Of a stretch of DNA of 64,000 nucleotides, positions 1-8,583 are shown piece by piece. A program made the translations under genes and the position numbers. The stretch is from JAKACA01 sp963769255 (GTDB lineage Bacteria > Actinomycetota > Acidimicrobiia > Acidimicrobiales > Bog-793). Below the pieces are notes generated by a model that saw nothing but the letters and a program-made list of their open reading frames with translations, was not told where the DNA came from and did no database searches. How positions within the stretch are numbered: the stretch's first letter is position 1; each line of letters begins with the position of its first letter. The DNA lies in contig CAVYKV010000001.1 in assembly GCA_963769255.1 (NCBI GenBank), positions 2,108,001 to 2,172,000 on the forward strand, in the 5' to 3' direction.

Positions 1-71
1 GCTTGCCGTTTGTCTGCTGGCTGCTGACGCCGTATCATTCCCGGCGGAACAGGCACGAAGGGGAACCGGAT

Positions 72-248
72 ATGGCGAAAGACAAGACTTCACGCGGCAT
101 CTGGGAGACCGAGTACAAGCCGCTACCGAAGCCGGAGCCGCAACCGTTCGAGGGCCCGCCGCCCTACGTCGGCTACCGCAACCCGCCTCCGGAGCGTCGC
201 TCGCTCCTGCACACTCGGGAGGAGTTCGAGCCCGCGTACAACGCCTAG
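72..248 (+). CDS. Small hypothetical protein, 58 aa
   Basis: I do not recognise the family. The ATG at 72 is preceded by an AAGGGGAA purine stretch about 8 bases upstream, a good ribosome binding site, so this start is preferred over the earlier in-frame ATG at 3. The product is short, polar and very proline-rich in the middle (KPLPKPEPQPF, then GPPPY), with no membrane segment or signal peptide, so it is probably a disordered cytoplasmic peptide. Its stop codon TAG shares its last base with the first unit of the tandem repeat that follows. Whether the repeat is in its transcript is an inference from position only. Confidence 0.5.
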   Translation: MAKDKTSRGIWETEYKPLPKPEPQPFEGPPPYVGYRNPPPERRSLLHTREEFEPAYNA

Positions 249-468
249 GGGCGACCCCGTCGCGAGGGGCGACCCCGTCGCGAGGGGCGACCCCGTCGCG
301 AGGGGCGACCCCGTCGCGAGGGGCGACCCCGTCGCGAGGGGCGACCCCGTCGCGAGGGGCGACCCCGTCGCGAGGGGCGACCCCGTCGCGAGGGGCGACC
401 CCGTCGCGAGGGGCGACCCCGTCGCGAGGGGCGACCCCGTCGCGAGGGGCGACCCCGTCGCGAGGGGC
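248..468. repeat. Minisatellite: 12 perfect tandem copies of an 18-bp unit
   Basis: The unit GGGGCGACCCCGTCGCGA is repeated twelve times without a mismatch from 248 to 463, followed by five bases of a thirteenth copy. Each unit contains the short hairpin GCGAC-CCC-GTCGC and a GGGG/CCCC pair. Because 18 is divisible by three, all six frames stay open through the array, which gives a spurious minus-strand frame of repeated LATGSP. No spacers, so this is not a CRISPR. Bases 469-631 downstream show nothing I can name. Confidence 0.95.
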
Positions 469-631
469 AAGGTCGGCAGCCATCGGCTGCGTGATCGGGA
501 TTGGCGCGCCGGTCGGCCCAGGGACCGGCGCCAGGACGCGACGCGGTCGGTCCCTCACGGCGCGAGTGAGGTCGGAGCGGGGGCCAAGCGACACGGCCGG
601 AACCCCCCGGTGGCCCGAGCCGCCCCGCCGC

Positions 632-1774
632 TCATGGCGGCCTCGGCCCGAGCAGCCCTGCCCGGCGGTCACGCTCCGTCTTGTCCCGGTGGTCCTGCCA
701 GCAGAGTGCCTGCAGGTTCCCGTAGGCCGTCTCGCCCTCGTTGGCGACGGGGATGACATGGTCGTACTCGAGGCCCCATCGCCGCCCGCAACGGGCGCAC
801 TCGGCACCGCTGAAGGCGGGCACAGGCCCGAGGTCGAGTGCGGTGCGCAGCTCGGCCGGCAGGTGACGGCCGAAGTGCCTGACGGTATGGATCACCACGC
901 CGTCGTGCAGTACGGCCTTCACGAAGGCGTCCTCGCCGAGTCGGCGGACCTCCTCGACGGGAAGGGGGCCGCCGCCGACGAGATGGCACGGCTCCCCGTC
1001 GTGGGCATGGCCACGCCGCCAGGCGTTGAGATCGCAGACGATGACGAGCTCACGGCGGTCGGGGCGCTTGGCGTCCTCCCCGCTCACGAGGGCAGCGAAG
1101 GCGTCGGCGGCCGACCGCTCGAAGGGCTCGAGGACAGCTCCATCCCGACGGGCGGCCCTGCGGGCTCGCTCGGTGGCGAGCTCGAGCCGCCGCAGGAAGC
1201 CGAGGCCCACCTCGGGGGTGAGGGCGCCGCTGAAGCACACCATGCCGAGGCCGTCGCGGAAATGACGGAAGTGACGGGCAGCCAACTGCTGGCGGTGGAG
1301 CTGCTCGGGGTCGGCGCCCGAAAGGCTGCGCTCCCGTGCGCGCTCGCGCAGCCTCGTGAGATCGCCCCGGCGGGCCACCTCGAGCAGGTCGGCCTCCGCA
1401 GTGGGGTCCTCCTCCCGGCTGCGGGCGATCTCGCCCGCCTGCTCGAGGGAGACCTCACCTGCCAGGAGCGCCGCCCTCGTCTCGGGACACTCGTCAAGGG
1501 AGCTCGCAGTCATCAGCTCTCGGCGGGCCGCCTGCCCCGTGTTGCCGATCTGGCGGGCCATCCAGGCCGCACCGTCGGAGAAGCCCCGCTCCTTGTGCGC
1601 CCCCGCCCGCACCGCCCGGGCGGAGCAGAGCAGGCGGGCGGCGGCGCAGGCCTTCTCCGTCACGGCCATCTCTTCGGCAAGGCGGGCGCAGTCGGCGGCG
1701 CTGAAGAGGCCGGGCTCGAGGCCCGCCAGCGCCTCCCGGAGCAGGGCCGCTCGTTGCAGCACGGTCGTCGACAC
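632..1774 (-). CDS. DUF222 / HNH endonuclease domain protein (13E12-like)
   Basis: 380 aa. The long N-terminal helical part (about residues 20-290, with AHKERGFSDGAAWMARQ and related helices) fits the DUF222 region typical of actinobacterial 13E12 repeat proteins. The C-terminus is an HNH nuclease module: paired cysteines in CARCGRRW near residue 320, LEYDHVIP with the catalytic-type histidine, a conserved Asn in YGNLQALC, and a second zinc-side CWQDHRDKTERD. These proteins are abundant in actinobacteria and often associated with mobile or repeated DNA; their cellular substrate is generally not known. Start is GTG at 1774. The gene stands alone, divergent from the VOC gene. Confidence 0.85.
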   Translation of the reverse strand: MSTTVLQRAALLREALAGLEPGLFSAADCARLAEEMAVTEKACAAARLLCSARAVRAGAHKERGFSDGAAWMARQIGNTGQAARRELMTASSLDECPETRAALLAGEVSLEQAGEIARSREEDPTAEADLLEVARRGDLTRLRERARERSLSGADPEQLHRQQLAARHFRHFRDGLGMVCFSGALTPEVGLGFLRRLELATERARRAARRDGAVLEPFERSAADAFAALVSGEDAKRPDRRELVIVCDLNAWRRGHAHDGEPCHLVGGGPLPVEEVRRLGEDAFVKAVLHDGVVIHTVRHFGRHLPAELRTALDLGPVPAFSGAECARCGRRWGLEYDHVIPVANEGETAYGNLQALCWQDHRDKTERDRRAGLLGPRPP

Positions 1775-1938
1775 GCCACCTCCTCGTCATCAGGCCTCGA
1801 AGGGAGGAGGCTGTCGGGCAGCCTCGAGCGATGTTTCGACTCTAGCGAACGGGTGTTCGCTCCAGGTGACCTGGTCCTCCGCTCGTTCGGCGCCGGCAGG
1901 AGCAATGAGTTCGGCTCCGGGACTGCGTCAAAGCTGAC

Positions 1939-2334
1939 ATGAACCTTTCACCGAAGAAGGTCGACGTCATCAGTCTGTTCACGGAAGACCTGGTGGGGAG
2001 CACATCGTTCTACCAGGAGGTCTTCGGCCTGGCGCCGATCTTCCAGGACGAGAATTCCGCCGTCTTCACGTTCGAGAACATGATGGTCAACCTGCTCGAC
2101 ACCTTGGCCGCCCCGGAGCTCGTCGCCCCGGCGAAGGTGGCGAGCTCCGAAGCGGGGGCTCGATTCGTGTTGACGGCGTCCGTGGACGATGTGGACGCGG
2201 CGTGCAGCGAGCTGGCTCGGCACGGCGTGGTGCTCGTGAACGGCCCCATGAACCGGCCCTGGGGGGTGCGCACCGCCAGCTTCGCCGACCCGGCGGGTCA
2301 CATCTGGGAGATCGCACAGGATCTCCCGTCGTGA
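1939..2334 (+). CDS. VOC (glyoxalase/bleomycin resistance-like) family protein
   Basis: 131 aa with the paired beta-alpha-beta-beta-beta fold of the vicinal oxygen chelate superfamily: a first module ending in VFTFENMMVNLLD and a second starting SVDDVDAACSELARHGV and closing with FADPAGHIWEIAQ, where the final E is the usual metal-side position. The substrate cannot be told from sequence; small stand-alone VOC proteins are isomerases, dioxygenases, or binding proteins. The stop overlaps the GTG start of the next gene (GTGA), so the two are probably translated together. Confidence 0.85.
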   Translation: MNLSPKKVDVISLFTEDLVGSTSFYQEVFGLAPIFQDENSAVFTFENMMVNLLDTLAAPELVAPAKVASSEAGARFVLTASVDDVDAACSELARHGVVLVNGPMNRPWGVRTASFADPAGHIWEIAQDLPS

Positions 2335-2876
2335 GGAAGCTCATCGAATGCACGCACGTCTCGCTCGGCGGCGAGATCGGCTCACCGCAGGAGTGGGCGT
2401 TTCCCTATCTCGACGACGACCACATGGCCTACGCGAGCGAGCTGCTCGGCTCGGCCGACGCGCTGTTGCTGGGGCGGGTCACCTACGAGGGTCTGTGCAA
2501 CGCCTACCCGAAGATGGAGCCGACACCGTTCGTCGACCGGATGAACACCATCCCCAAGTACGTGGCCTCGAGGACCCTTCGGGCAGCGACCTGGAACGCC
2601 ACCGTGATCGAGGGAGACGTCGGTGATTGCGTGACCGACCTCAAGTCGCAACCGGGTGGAAACCTCCTCAAGTACGGCACCGGCCGGCTCGACGACACCC
2701 TCCTGGCACGGCATCTCGTCGACGAGTTCCACTTCCTCATGACGCCGGCCGCCGTCGGCCGAGGTCTTCATCTCTTCGAGGAGATGGAGACCTCTCCCCT
2801 GCTGACCCTGCAGGATGTCCGTCGGTTCGCCAGTGGCGTCGTCGTGCTCGTCTACCAACCGAGGACGGGTTTCTGA
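2331..2876 (+). CDS. Dihydrofolate reductase-like (RibD C-terminal domain) protein
   Basis: 181 aa. The pattern DALLLGRVTYEG near residue 45 and EFHFLMTPAAVGRGLHLF near residue 130 are the hallmark segments of the RibD-C/DHFR-like NADPH reductase family found as stand-alone proteins in actinobacteria. The GTG at 2331 is chosen because it overlaps the VOC stop by four bases, the common coupling in this genome; longer in-frame extension upstream is inside the VOC gene. It is not the essential folate enzyme (length and motifs differ); the physiological substrate is unknown. Confidence 0.8.
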   Translation: MRKLIECTHVSLGGEIGSPQEWAFPYLDDDHMAYASELLGSADALLLGRVTYEGLCNAYPKMEPTPFVDRMNTIPKYVASRTLRAATWNATVIEGDVGDCVTDLKSQPGGNLLKYGTGRLDDTLLARHLVDEFHFLMTPAAVGRGLHLFEEMETSPLLTLQDVRRFASGVVVLVYQPRTGF

Positions 2877-2889
2877 GGGGCCACCCCCA

Positions 2890-3891
2890 TCAGGCGACGG
2901 CCGGGATGACCTCCTCGGCGACGAGGCGAAGGGTCTCCTGCTCCGAGTCGTCCGGGAAGAAAATGGCCATTGAGCTGAGGCCGGCGTCGAGCCAGGCCCG
3001 CACCTTCTCGGCGACCTCCTGCGGCGTCCCCACGAGGGCGAGGTCCTCCATCCACTCCGAGGGCATCTCGGCTTCGATGGCCGCAGTGCCGCCTCGCTCC
3101 AGCATGGCGGCCAGCTGCTCGGAGATTCCGTAGGCCGTAAAGGTGCTCATCGAAGCGAATTCGGCAAGAAATGAGGCAAAGACCCCCCGAGCCCTCGCCC
3201 GGGCCCGTTCGCCGTCGTGGTCCACGCAGGCAAGGGCGACCGTGGAGTAGGCCATGTCCTCCGGCCGGCGGCCCGCCCGCTCGAGCCCGCTGGCGACATG
3301 ACTCATCGCCCAGCGGAAGTATTCCAGTCCGGATGTCGCCGGGAAGAGCGTCACATCGGCCAACTCCCCGGCAAGCTGCAGCATCCTCGGCCCCATGACG
3401 CCCATGGTGATCGGGACATCGGACGTGGCCGGATGGGTGATGCCGACGCCGTCGAGCCGGAAGTCCTCGCCCTCGAGCGTGACGGTGCTCCCGGTGAGCA
3501 GGCGTCGGACAGCACTGATTCGATCACGCATCGAAGAAGCCGGGCTGCGAGGCATGAGCCCCATCTGCTCGAGCCACTCCGGCATGCCGAGGCCGAGACC
3601 GGGTCGGTACCGCCCCGGGAAGGCTCGCGTGAGGCCGGCGATCTCCATGGCGAGGATGGCCGGATGGCGCGTGAGAGCCGAGACGATGCTGGTTCCCACC
3701 GGTATCGAGCGCGTGGCAGAGAGGGCGAGCGTGACGCCGATCTGGGCGGGAATGTAGAAGCAGTCCTCCGGCACCGTGATGTGCGAGTAACCCTGATCCT
3801 CCAGACGACGGGCGGTCGCCGCGATCTCCTCCGGAGGAGTCATGTCACCGATGGCGACCCCAATGGGGTGCGCGTAGAGGCCCCGGGGCAT
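2890..3891 (-). CDS. LLM-class (luciferase-like) flavin oxidoreductase
   Basis: 333 aa, F420- or FMN-dependent luciferase-like monooxygenase fold (TIM barrel). Visible family features are GYSHITVPEDCF after the first strand, GTSIVSALTRHPAILAMEIA, RYRPGLGLGMPEWL, and the C-terminal LVGTPQEVAEKVRAWLDAGL that is typical of the last helices. In actinobacteria many such proteins use F420, but the sequence alone does not settle the cofactor. ATG at 3891 is chosen because GGGAGAG lies 6-7 bases upstream; the frame is open further but without a site. Convergent with the DHFR-like gene. Confidence 0.85.
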   Translation of the reverse strand: MPRGLYAHPIGVAIGDMTPPEEIAATARRLEDQGYSHITVPEDCFYIPAQIGVTLALSATRSIPVGTSIVSALTRHPAILAMEIAGLTRAFPGRYRPGLGLGMPEWLEQMGLMPRSPASSMRDRISAVRRLLTGSTVTLEGEDFRLDGVGITHPATSDVPITMGVMGPRMLQLAGELADVTLFPATSGLEYFRWAMSHVASGLERAGRRPEDMAYSTVALACVDHDGERARARARGVFASFLAEFASMSTFTAYGISEQLAAMLERGGTAAIEAEMPSEWMEDLALVGTPQEVAEKVRAWLDAGLSSMAIFFPDDSEQETLRLVAEEVIPAVA

Positions 3892-3984
3892 GCACTCTCC
3901 CTTGCGACGCGAACAGAACGATGGAGACGCCAGGTTAGGCGGTTGAAGGTGGCGCCTGCTCCCCGCTGGTGGCACTCTTCCTGT

Positions 3985-4026
3985 CAGTCTGACTGCCGGG
4001 AATTGAACCGGGACCTCTTGACCCCC
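3985..4026 (-). repeat. Displaced 3'-half copy of tRNA-Pro (att-like remnant)
   Basis: This 42-base stretch matches 10691-10733 in the same orientation, with about four substitutions or gaps. It covers the 3' half of the tRNA from the anticodon loop through the T arm to the acceptor end. A tRNA 3' fragment at the far edge of an island whose other edge is the intact tRNA is the footprint left by site-specific integration into a tRNA gene. It has drifted, as expected for the copy not under selection. Confidence 0.75.
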
Positions 4027-5618
4027 GGGGTGCTACCAGTCCTCCCCTTTGCGAGGCCCAGGAGTTTGGCCAGGTCACGAGGGGGGAGCCGGGTGGGCGG
4101 GCGTGGAACAGCTCGGTGACCTCTTCGCGGTCGAGGGCGAGGGTGACTTGGGCGGCAAGGGTGGTCAGCGTGTTTGCGACGTCCACGGGGGCTTCGGCCG
4201 CCGTCCCCACGGTGATGAGGGCCGTGACGACACCGTTGTCGGTCAGTGGCACCAGCACGACATGATCCGTCGGCTGCGGCGGCGACGCCGGCGCACCGGT
4301 AGTCGAGCAGCTGACGGCCCGTCCGCTCGTGAGCTCGCCACGCACAGCCGGCGGCCACTCGCTCAGCTGGACCGAGCTGGGGTCTCCGGCACCGTCGTGG
4401 GCCACGATGCCCAAGGTTCCGTCCGGGTTCCGAAGCGAGAGGGAGACCTCGAGGACTTCCGTGTGCTTTGCGATGACCTGGCGTACCGCTGCCAGGGTGG
4501 CTTCGTAGATCCCCGCTCGTCCTGGAGCTGCCACGAGCTCGAGTGCCGCCTGGCGAACGACTTGTTCTCGTTCGACGGCCTGTTGGTGTACCCGCACGAG
4601 CCCTGACATCCGCAACACCACGAGGAGGAACATGACGCCCGCGACGCTGGCGACGACCGTGGCATCGATCGGCTTTCCGGCGGCGGTCTCGAACAGGAGC
4701 ACGACTGGTCCGACGAGCGAAGCCGCCGCCAGGAGGGCGAGCCGGCCCCGACCTGTGCGGGCAGGCGCCATGCGGACCGGCTCGGACAGTTGTCTCATGG
4801 AGGGGTAGCAAGGCAGCTGCGCCCCAGCAGGCGTAAAAGGTGATCCAGCCGAGATCGAACGGGTTCCCGTCACTCCAGTTCCACGACGTGTGGAGGCCGG
4901 CGAAGCCGTAGATGGTGTCGGCGACCAGCGTCCCGAGGGTGCCGATGGCAAGCAGGCGGCCGGCCGTGTTCTTCAGGCCGTCCGAGCTCCAGAGGTGGGT
5001 CAGCATGGCTAACAGGAGGACGTCGCCGAGCGGGTAGGCGGCGGCGGTGAGCCGAACGAGCAGACCCCCCGCAGCGCGCACGTTTGGGCCGATGAGGAAG
5101 ATCCAGGGCAGCAGCCCCAACCCGCAGGTGACGATGAGCGCGTCGAGGAGGCTGGCGCGATCGCTGCCTCGTGATCTCGACCGCGCCAGCAGCAAGAGGC
5201 CGATGGCGAGCACCGGGTACATCGTGATGTAGATAGCGTCGATGAACGCTGGGAAGGGGATGACGGCCCGCCCGATCAGCTGGTGCCACGACTTGTACGT
5301 GGTGTCACCCGTGATGAAGAGCAGCACCCCGACACCCATGAACCACCAGGCCGCTCGAGCTCGCGGTCGGAAACGATGGGTGCCATAGGCGATGGCGGCG
5401 ACGGCGGACAACCCGAGGACCGCCCATGCCGGTACCTGCCCCGGCCACTCCATCCAGGGCACGACTCCGAGGAGCTTCGGATGGCCGGACGGGAATCCGA
5501 AAGGAAAATAGACGAGCGCTACGAGGCCCTCCCACACGAGGAACCATCTCCAATAGGAACGCTCACGGGCTCTGCCGGTCGATCGTGCTGGCCTGCGAGG
5601 GCGCCACGGCTTCCACAC
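4027..5618 (-). pseudogene. Truncated, frameshifted multi-TM sensor with GAF domain
   Basis: The N-terminal half is an integral membrane sensor: at least seven to nine hydrophobic helices (WRWFLVWEGLVALVYF, AWAVLGLSAVAAIAYG, AWWFMGVGVLLFITG and so on). Near 4800 one extra base shifts the frame; after correction the chain continues through two more TM helices (LALLAAASLVGPVVLLF, VVASVAGVMFLLVVL) into a GAF domain ending LTTLAAQVTLALDREEV. In this family the GAF is normally followed by GGDEF and EAL domains, but here the reading frame runs straight into the tRNA-like remnant and stops making sense. Start uncertain: GTG at 5618 or an ATG at 5709 in another frame with a second shift. Clearly dead. 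Confidence 0.75.
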
Positions 5619-7034
5619 GCGGCCGTCTCGACAACGTCCATCGTCTCGCCGAGGCGTTCTCGGCCGCGTACGGAATCGAGCGCCCGGGGCGCGGTCCCTC
5701 GCTCTCCATGACGTAGTGGGATATCGGCGTGTTGGAGGCTCCGCTCGAGGTGTTCCGGGAGCCAATCGCGGTCGCCGGAGACGACACAACGTCAGTGCTC
5801 GAGTTGGGCACGAGTAGCAATGAGGTATGCCACGTTGTCGAGGAGGCAATCCTGCGGATCGGCACGCAGACGCAAAGGGGGTGGCGTCGACACCGCGACA
5901 GCCGCCGCAGAGCCAAGGCGAAGCGGTTAGGAAACGACTCGAAGGCGCCCTTGCTTGCCGCCTTCTCGATCATGAGGATCGACGCCGCTCCACTGGTCTA
6001 TACCTCGCGTCTCCGTCGAGAGCCACTTGTGAAGGTCTCGTGGGCGTGTGCTCGGGCGCCCGAGAAGGTATCCCTGACCGGCGGTCACGCCGAGCTGAAC
6101 GAGTGATTCCAGGTCGGCCGGCGTCTCGATGCCTTCGGCGACGATGGTCGCACCGAGGTCCTCCGAGAGCGTGACGAAGGACTTCACCGCCACCTGACGG
6201 GCACGGTTGTGGGCCACACCTTGAACGAGGGAGAGATCCACTTTCACGATGTCGGGCTCCAGCTCGACGATGTGGTGCAGCGATGCATATCCGGCGCCCG
6301 CATCGTCCACCGACAGGCGAAGGCCACGTGCTCGCAGGGGCTGCAACTGGGAGCGCAGGCGGTCATAGCTGCCAACAATGGCGTGCTCGGTCAGCTCGAC
6401 CACGATCTGCCGCAGGTCGACCTCGGGCCTTGCTCGGGCCCGCGGGGCGAGGGCGTCAAGTCCTGCGGGGCTCACGTTGAGCGCCAGGAACTGGTCGGCA
6501 CCGAGGTTGCTCACGGCGGCCCAGGCCTTGCTCACGGCGAGCTCCTCCAGGTCTATTCCCAGGCCGGTCCGCTCGGCAGCCGCGAAGGTGGCCGCCGGAT
6601 TGGAGAAGGGCTCCTCGAAGCGGGCAAGAGCCTCGAGGCCGAGGCACCGCCCGGAGGAAAGCTCGAAGATCGGTTGGTAGGCAATGGTGATGCGCTCGGT
6701 CTCGGTGACCTTCTCCAGCTCCGCGCGAAGATCGTCCAGCCGGCGCTGAGCCTCGATCCTCGGTCGGATCAGCTCCCCGATCATCCGCAAGAACCGCACG
6801 TCCCCGTCTCCCGACTGGACCTCCGAGGAACAGCTGATCCCGGCAAGGACGCCGTAGGTGGACCCGTCGGAAAGAAGAAGCGGAATGCCAACGAAGGAGC
6901 GGGCGCCGAGCCAGGCGGTCAGCGGAACCCGACGCATCTCCGGATAAGCGTCCACGTCGACGACCAGGGACGGGACGGCCCCTCGCAGGAGGAGGTCGGG
7001 ATATGGGATTGCCCCGATTCGACGGACACCTTGA

Positions 7035-7934
7035 TTATGCGGCCTGAGCCGCCTTGTGGTGGTGGATCATCGTCTGTTCGTACTCGACGGGCGTCATGAA
7101 GTTGAGCGAGCTGTGAAGCCGCCGGCGGTTGTAGAACACCTCGACGAATTCGAAGATGGCCCGACGGACCTGTGCCTTCGTCGCCCAGCTCTGGCGGTAG
7201 ATGAGCTCGGTCTTGAGGGTCGCGAACCAGCTTTCACCAACAGCGTTGTCCCAGCACTGGCCCTTTCTCGACAGGCTCTGGATCCCGCCGTTGTCGGTGA
7301 GGAGTTGGCGGAAGTCGGTCGAGGTGTACTGGCTGCCGCGGTCGGAGTGGAAGATGAAGCCCGGACCCGGTCGGCGGGAGTCGATCGCCATCTGGAGGGC
7401 GTCGCAGACGAGCGAGGCTTCCATGTGGTCGGCCATCGACCAGCCGACGACCCGGCGCGATGCGAGGTCGATGACGCTGGCGAAGTACATCCAGCCCTCC
7501 CAGGTCCAGATGTAGGTGATGTCGCCGACGTAGACGCGATCGAGCTCGACGGTCCCCGGCCCGAAGGCACGCTTCAGGAGATCGGCTGCCTTTTGTGCCG
7601 CCGGGTCAGCGATGGTGGTCTTCTTCCAGCGGCGCTTGCAACGACCGACGAGCCCGCGAGCGGCCATGATGCGAGCGACGCGCTTTTTCGACACGCACGT
7701 GCCGTCCCGGCGCAGCTGCTTGGCGATCCGGGGAGCACCGTAGGTGCGCCTCGAAGCGTTGTAGATCTGCTCGATCTTCACGGCGAGCTTGTCGTCGGAG
7801 ACCTTGCGGCGAGACGGCTTGTGGGTCGACCACTCGTAGTAGGCGGCGCGGGAGACCTCGAGCAGCCGGCACGCCATGGCGACGTTGCCGTCCTGCTCAG
7901 CCTTCTCCGCCTCGATGAACGGGTACACGCTCAC
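7035..7934 (-). CDS. IS3-family transposase OrfB (DDE catalytic subunit)
   Basis: 299 aa with HTH_21 followed by an rve integrase core. The DDE triad is visible as D138 in VGDITYI, D198 in FHSDRGSQYTS and E234 in VGESWFATLKTE; the second D and E are 35 residues apart, as in IS3 enzymes. The C-terminal YNRRRLHSSLNFMTPVEYE is also classic. GTG at 7934 overlaps the orfA stop (GTGA); I do not see the A6G slippery heptamer usual for the programmed -1 frameshift in IS3 elements, so either coupling or a less obvious slip makes the OrfAB fusion. Confidence 0.92.
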   Translation of the reverse strand: MSVYPFIEAEKAEQDGNVAMACRLLEVSRAAYYEWSTHKPSRRKVSDDKLAVKIEQIYNASRRTYGAPRIAKQLRRDGTCVSKKRVARIMAARGLVGRCKRRWKKTTIADPAAQKAADLLKRAFGPGTVELDRVYVGDITYIWTWEGWMYFASVIDLASRRVVGWSMADHMEASLVCDALQMAIDSRRPGPGFIFHSDRGSQYTSTDFRQLLTDNGGIQSLSRKGQCWDNAVGESWFATLKTELIYRQSWATKAQVRRAIFEFVEVFYNRRRLHSSLNFMTPVEYEQTMIHHHKAAQAA

Positions 7935-8245
7935 CGGGTCTCCCTCGCGAAGAAAGCCGTCGCACGCTTCAAGATGTCGCGCTCTTCGCGCAGCACCCTG
8001 TTCTCCTTCCGCAGCCGGGCGAGCTCCTCGCGCTCGGCTGTAGTCAGCCCGTCCCGCCGACCCGAGTCGAAATCTGCCTGGCGCACCCACTCCCGCACGG
8101 CCGTCTCGGTGAGTTCCAGGTCACGGGAAACGCTCCCGACGGTGTTGCCGGGCTGGCGGACCAGCTCGACGACCTCAGCCTTGAACTCCTTCGAGAAGGA
8201 CCGACGCGGTCGGCGCTGCTTCTCCATGGTCTCCATTGTGGACAT
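7931..8245 (-). CDS. IS3-family transposase OrfA (DNA-binding subunit)
   Basis: 104 aa. N-terminal helix-turn-helix of the HTH_8 type (RRSFSKEFKAEVVELV, then GSVSRDLELTETAVREWVRQ) that recognises the element's ends, followed by a leucine-zipper helix (LARLRKENRVLREERDILKRATAFF) for multimerisation with OrfAB. Length is the usual one for IS3 OrfA. It reads in one frame, with orfB beginning in another at the overlapping GTGA. Confidence 0.92.
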   Translation of the reverse strand: MSTMETMEKQRRPRRSFSKEFKAEVVELVRQPGNTVGSVSRDLELTETAVREWVRQADFDSGRRDGLTTAEREELARLRKENRVLREERDILKRATAFFARETR

Positions 8246-8583
8246 CCTTTCCGGGGCCTCGCCCCTGATGGTGGATGTCCGTCAAACCGGGTCAAGCCCA
8301 ATAGGAGTCTCGAATCGGTACCTCGGCACCGACTGCGAGGGCACCTTTGCCGGCCCAGGCCCGGATCACTCCGAGCTCGCCTCGCACCTCTACGATGCCG
8401 ACGGCATCGAGCCGAAGGTGCCGATGGGCAAGCTCTACGACCTCAGTGAGAGTGACGGGTTCCCCGTCTGTGTGACTCTCCGCCATTTGCTGGGCGTCCT
8501 TTCGCCGAGAAGGAAGGTGAGCTCCTCAGCTTCACCGAGCAGCGGACCAGGCTGCGGGACGTGTGAGCAGACGGCCCCCCATG

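Larger units (their letters stand above)
7010..8294 (-). mobile_element. IS3-family insertion sequence, about 1285 bp
   Basis: Terminal inverted repeats of 19 bp with 3 mismatches: TGCCCCGATTCGACGGACA inward from 7010 and TGACCCGGTTTGACGGACA inward from 8294. Inside are the two overlapping transposase frames orfA and orfB. The boundaries are supported independently because deleting exactly this interval restores the interrupted GAF reading frame. I see no target-site duplication at the edges, although IS3 elements usually make one of 3-4 bp. It appears intact and possibly active. Confidence 0.85.
5927..8486 (-). pseudogene. GAF-EAL cyclic-di-GMP phosphodiesterase gene split by an IS3 element
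   Basis: Two pieces of one gene: the N-terminal 64 codons at 8295-8486 (ATG at 8486, ending VPIRDSYWA) and 361 codons at 5927-7009 (IPYPDLLL onward). Removing 7010-8294 joins them in frame into a GAF domain followed by an EAL domain of about 424 aa in total. The EAL part keeps the signature LEALARF, the NVSP and VELTEHA segments, DDAGAGYASL with both acidic residues, IVKVD and VAEGIE, and GYLLGRP, so before insertion it was probably an active c-di-GMP phosphodiesterase. An internal GTG at 6955 could still express an EAL protein lacking most of GAF. Same strand as the neighbouring GGDEF gene. Confidence 0.85.

Noticed and set aside
248..468. Possible CRISPR array
   Set aside because: Units are contiguous with no spacers and no cas genes are near.
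123..470. Minus-strand open frame of repeated LATGSP units
   Set aside because: It exists only because the 18-bp DNA unit is divisible by three; no ribosome site or non-repeat domain, and it runs antisense into the small plus-strand gene.
491..1942. Long plus-strand frame (483 codons) opposite the HNH gene
   Set aside because: Shadow of the high-GC third codon position; the minus strand has clear DUF222 and HNH motifs.
5729..6106. Plus-strand frames over the end of the EAL gene
   Set aside because: No conserved motif; they are antisense to a recognisable EAL domain or lie in the gap after it.
7010..8294. Programmed -1 frameshift site in the IS element
   Set aside because: I find no A6G or similar slippery heptamer at the orfA-orfB overlap; the GTGA overlap is reported instead.
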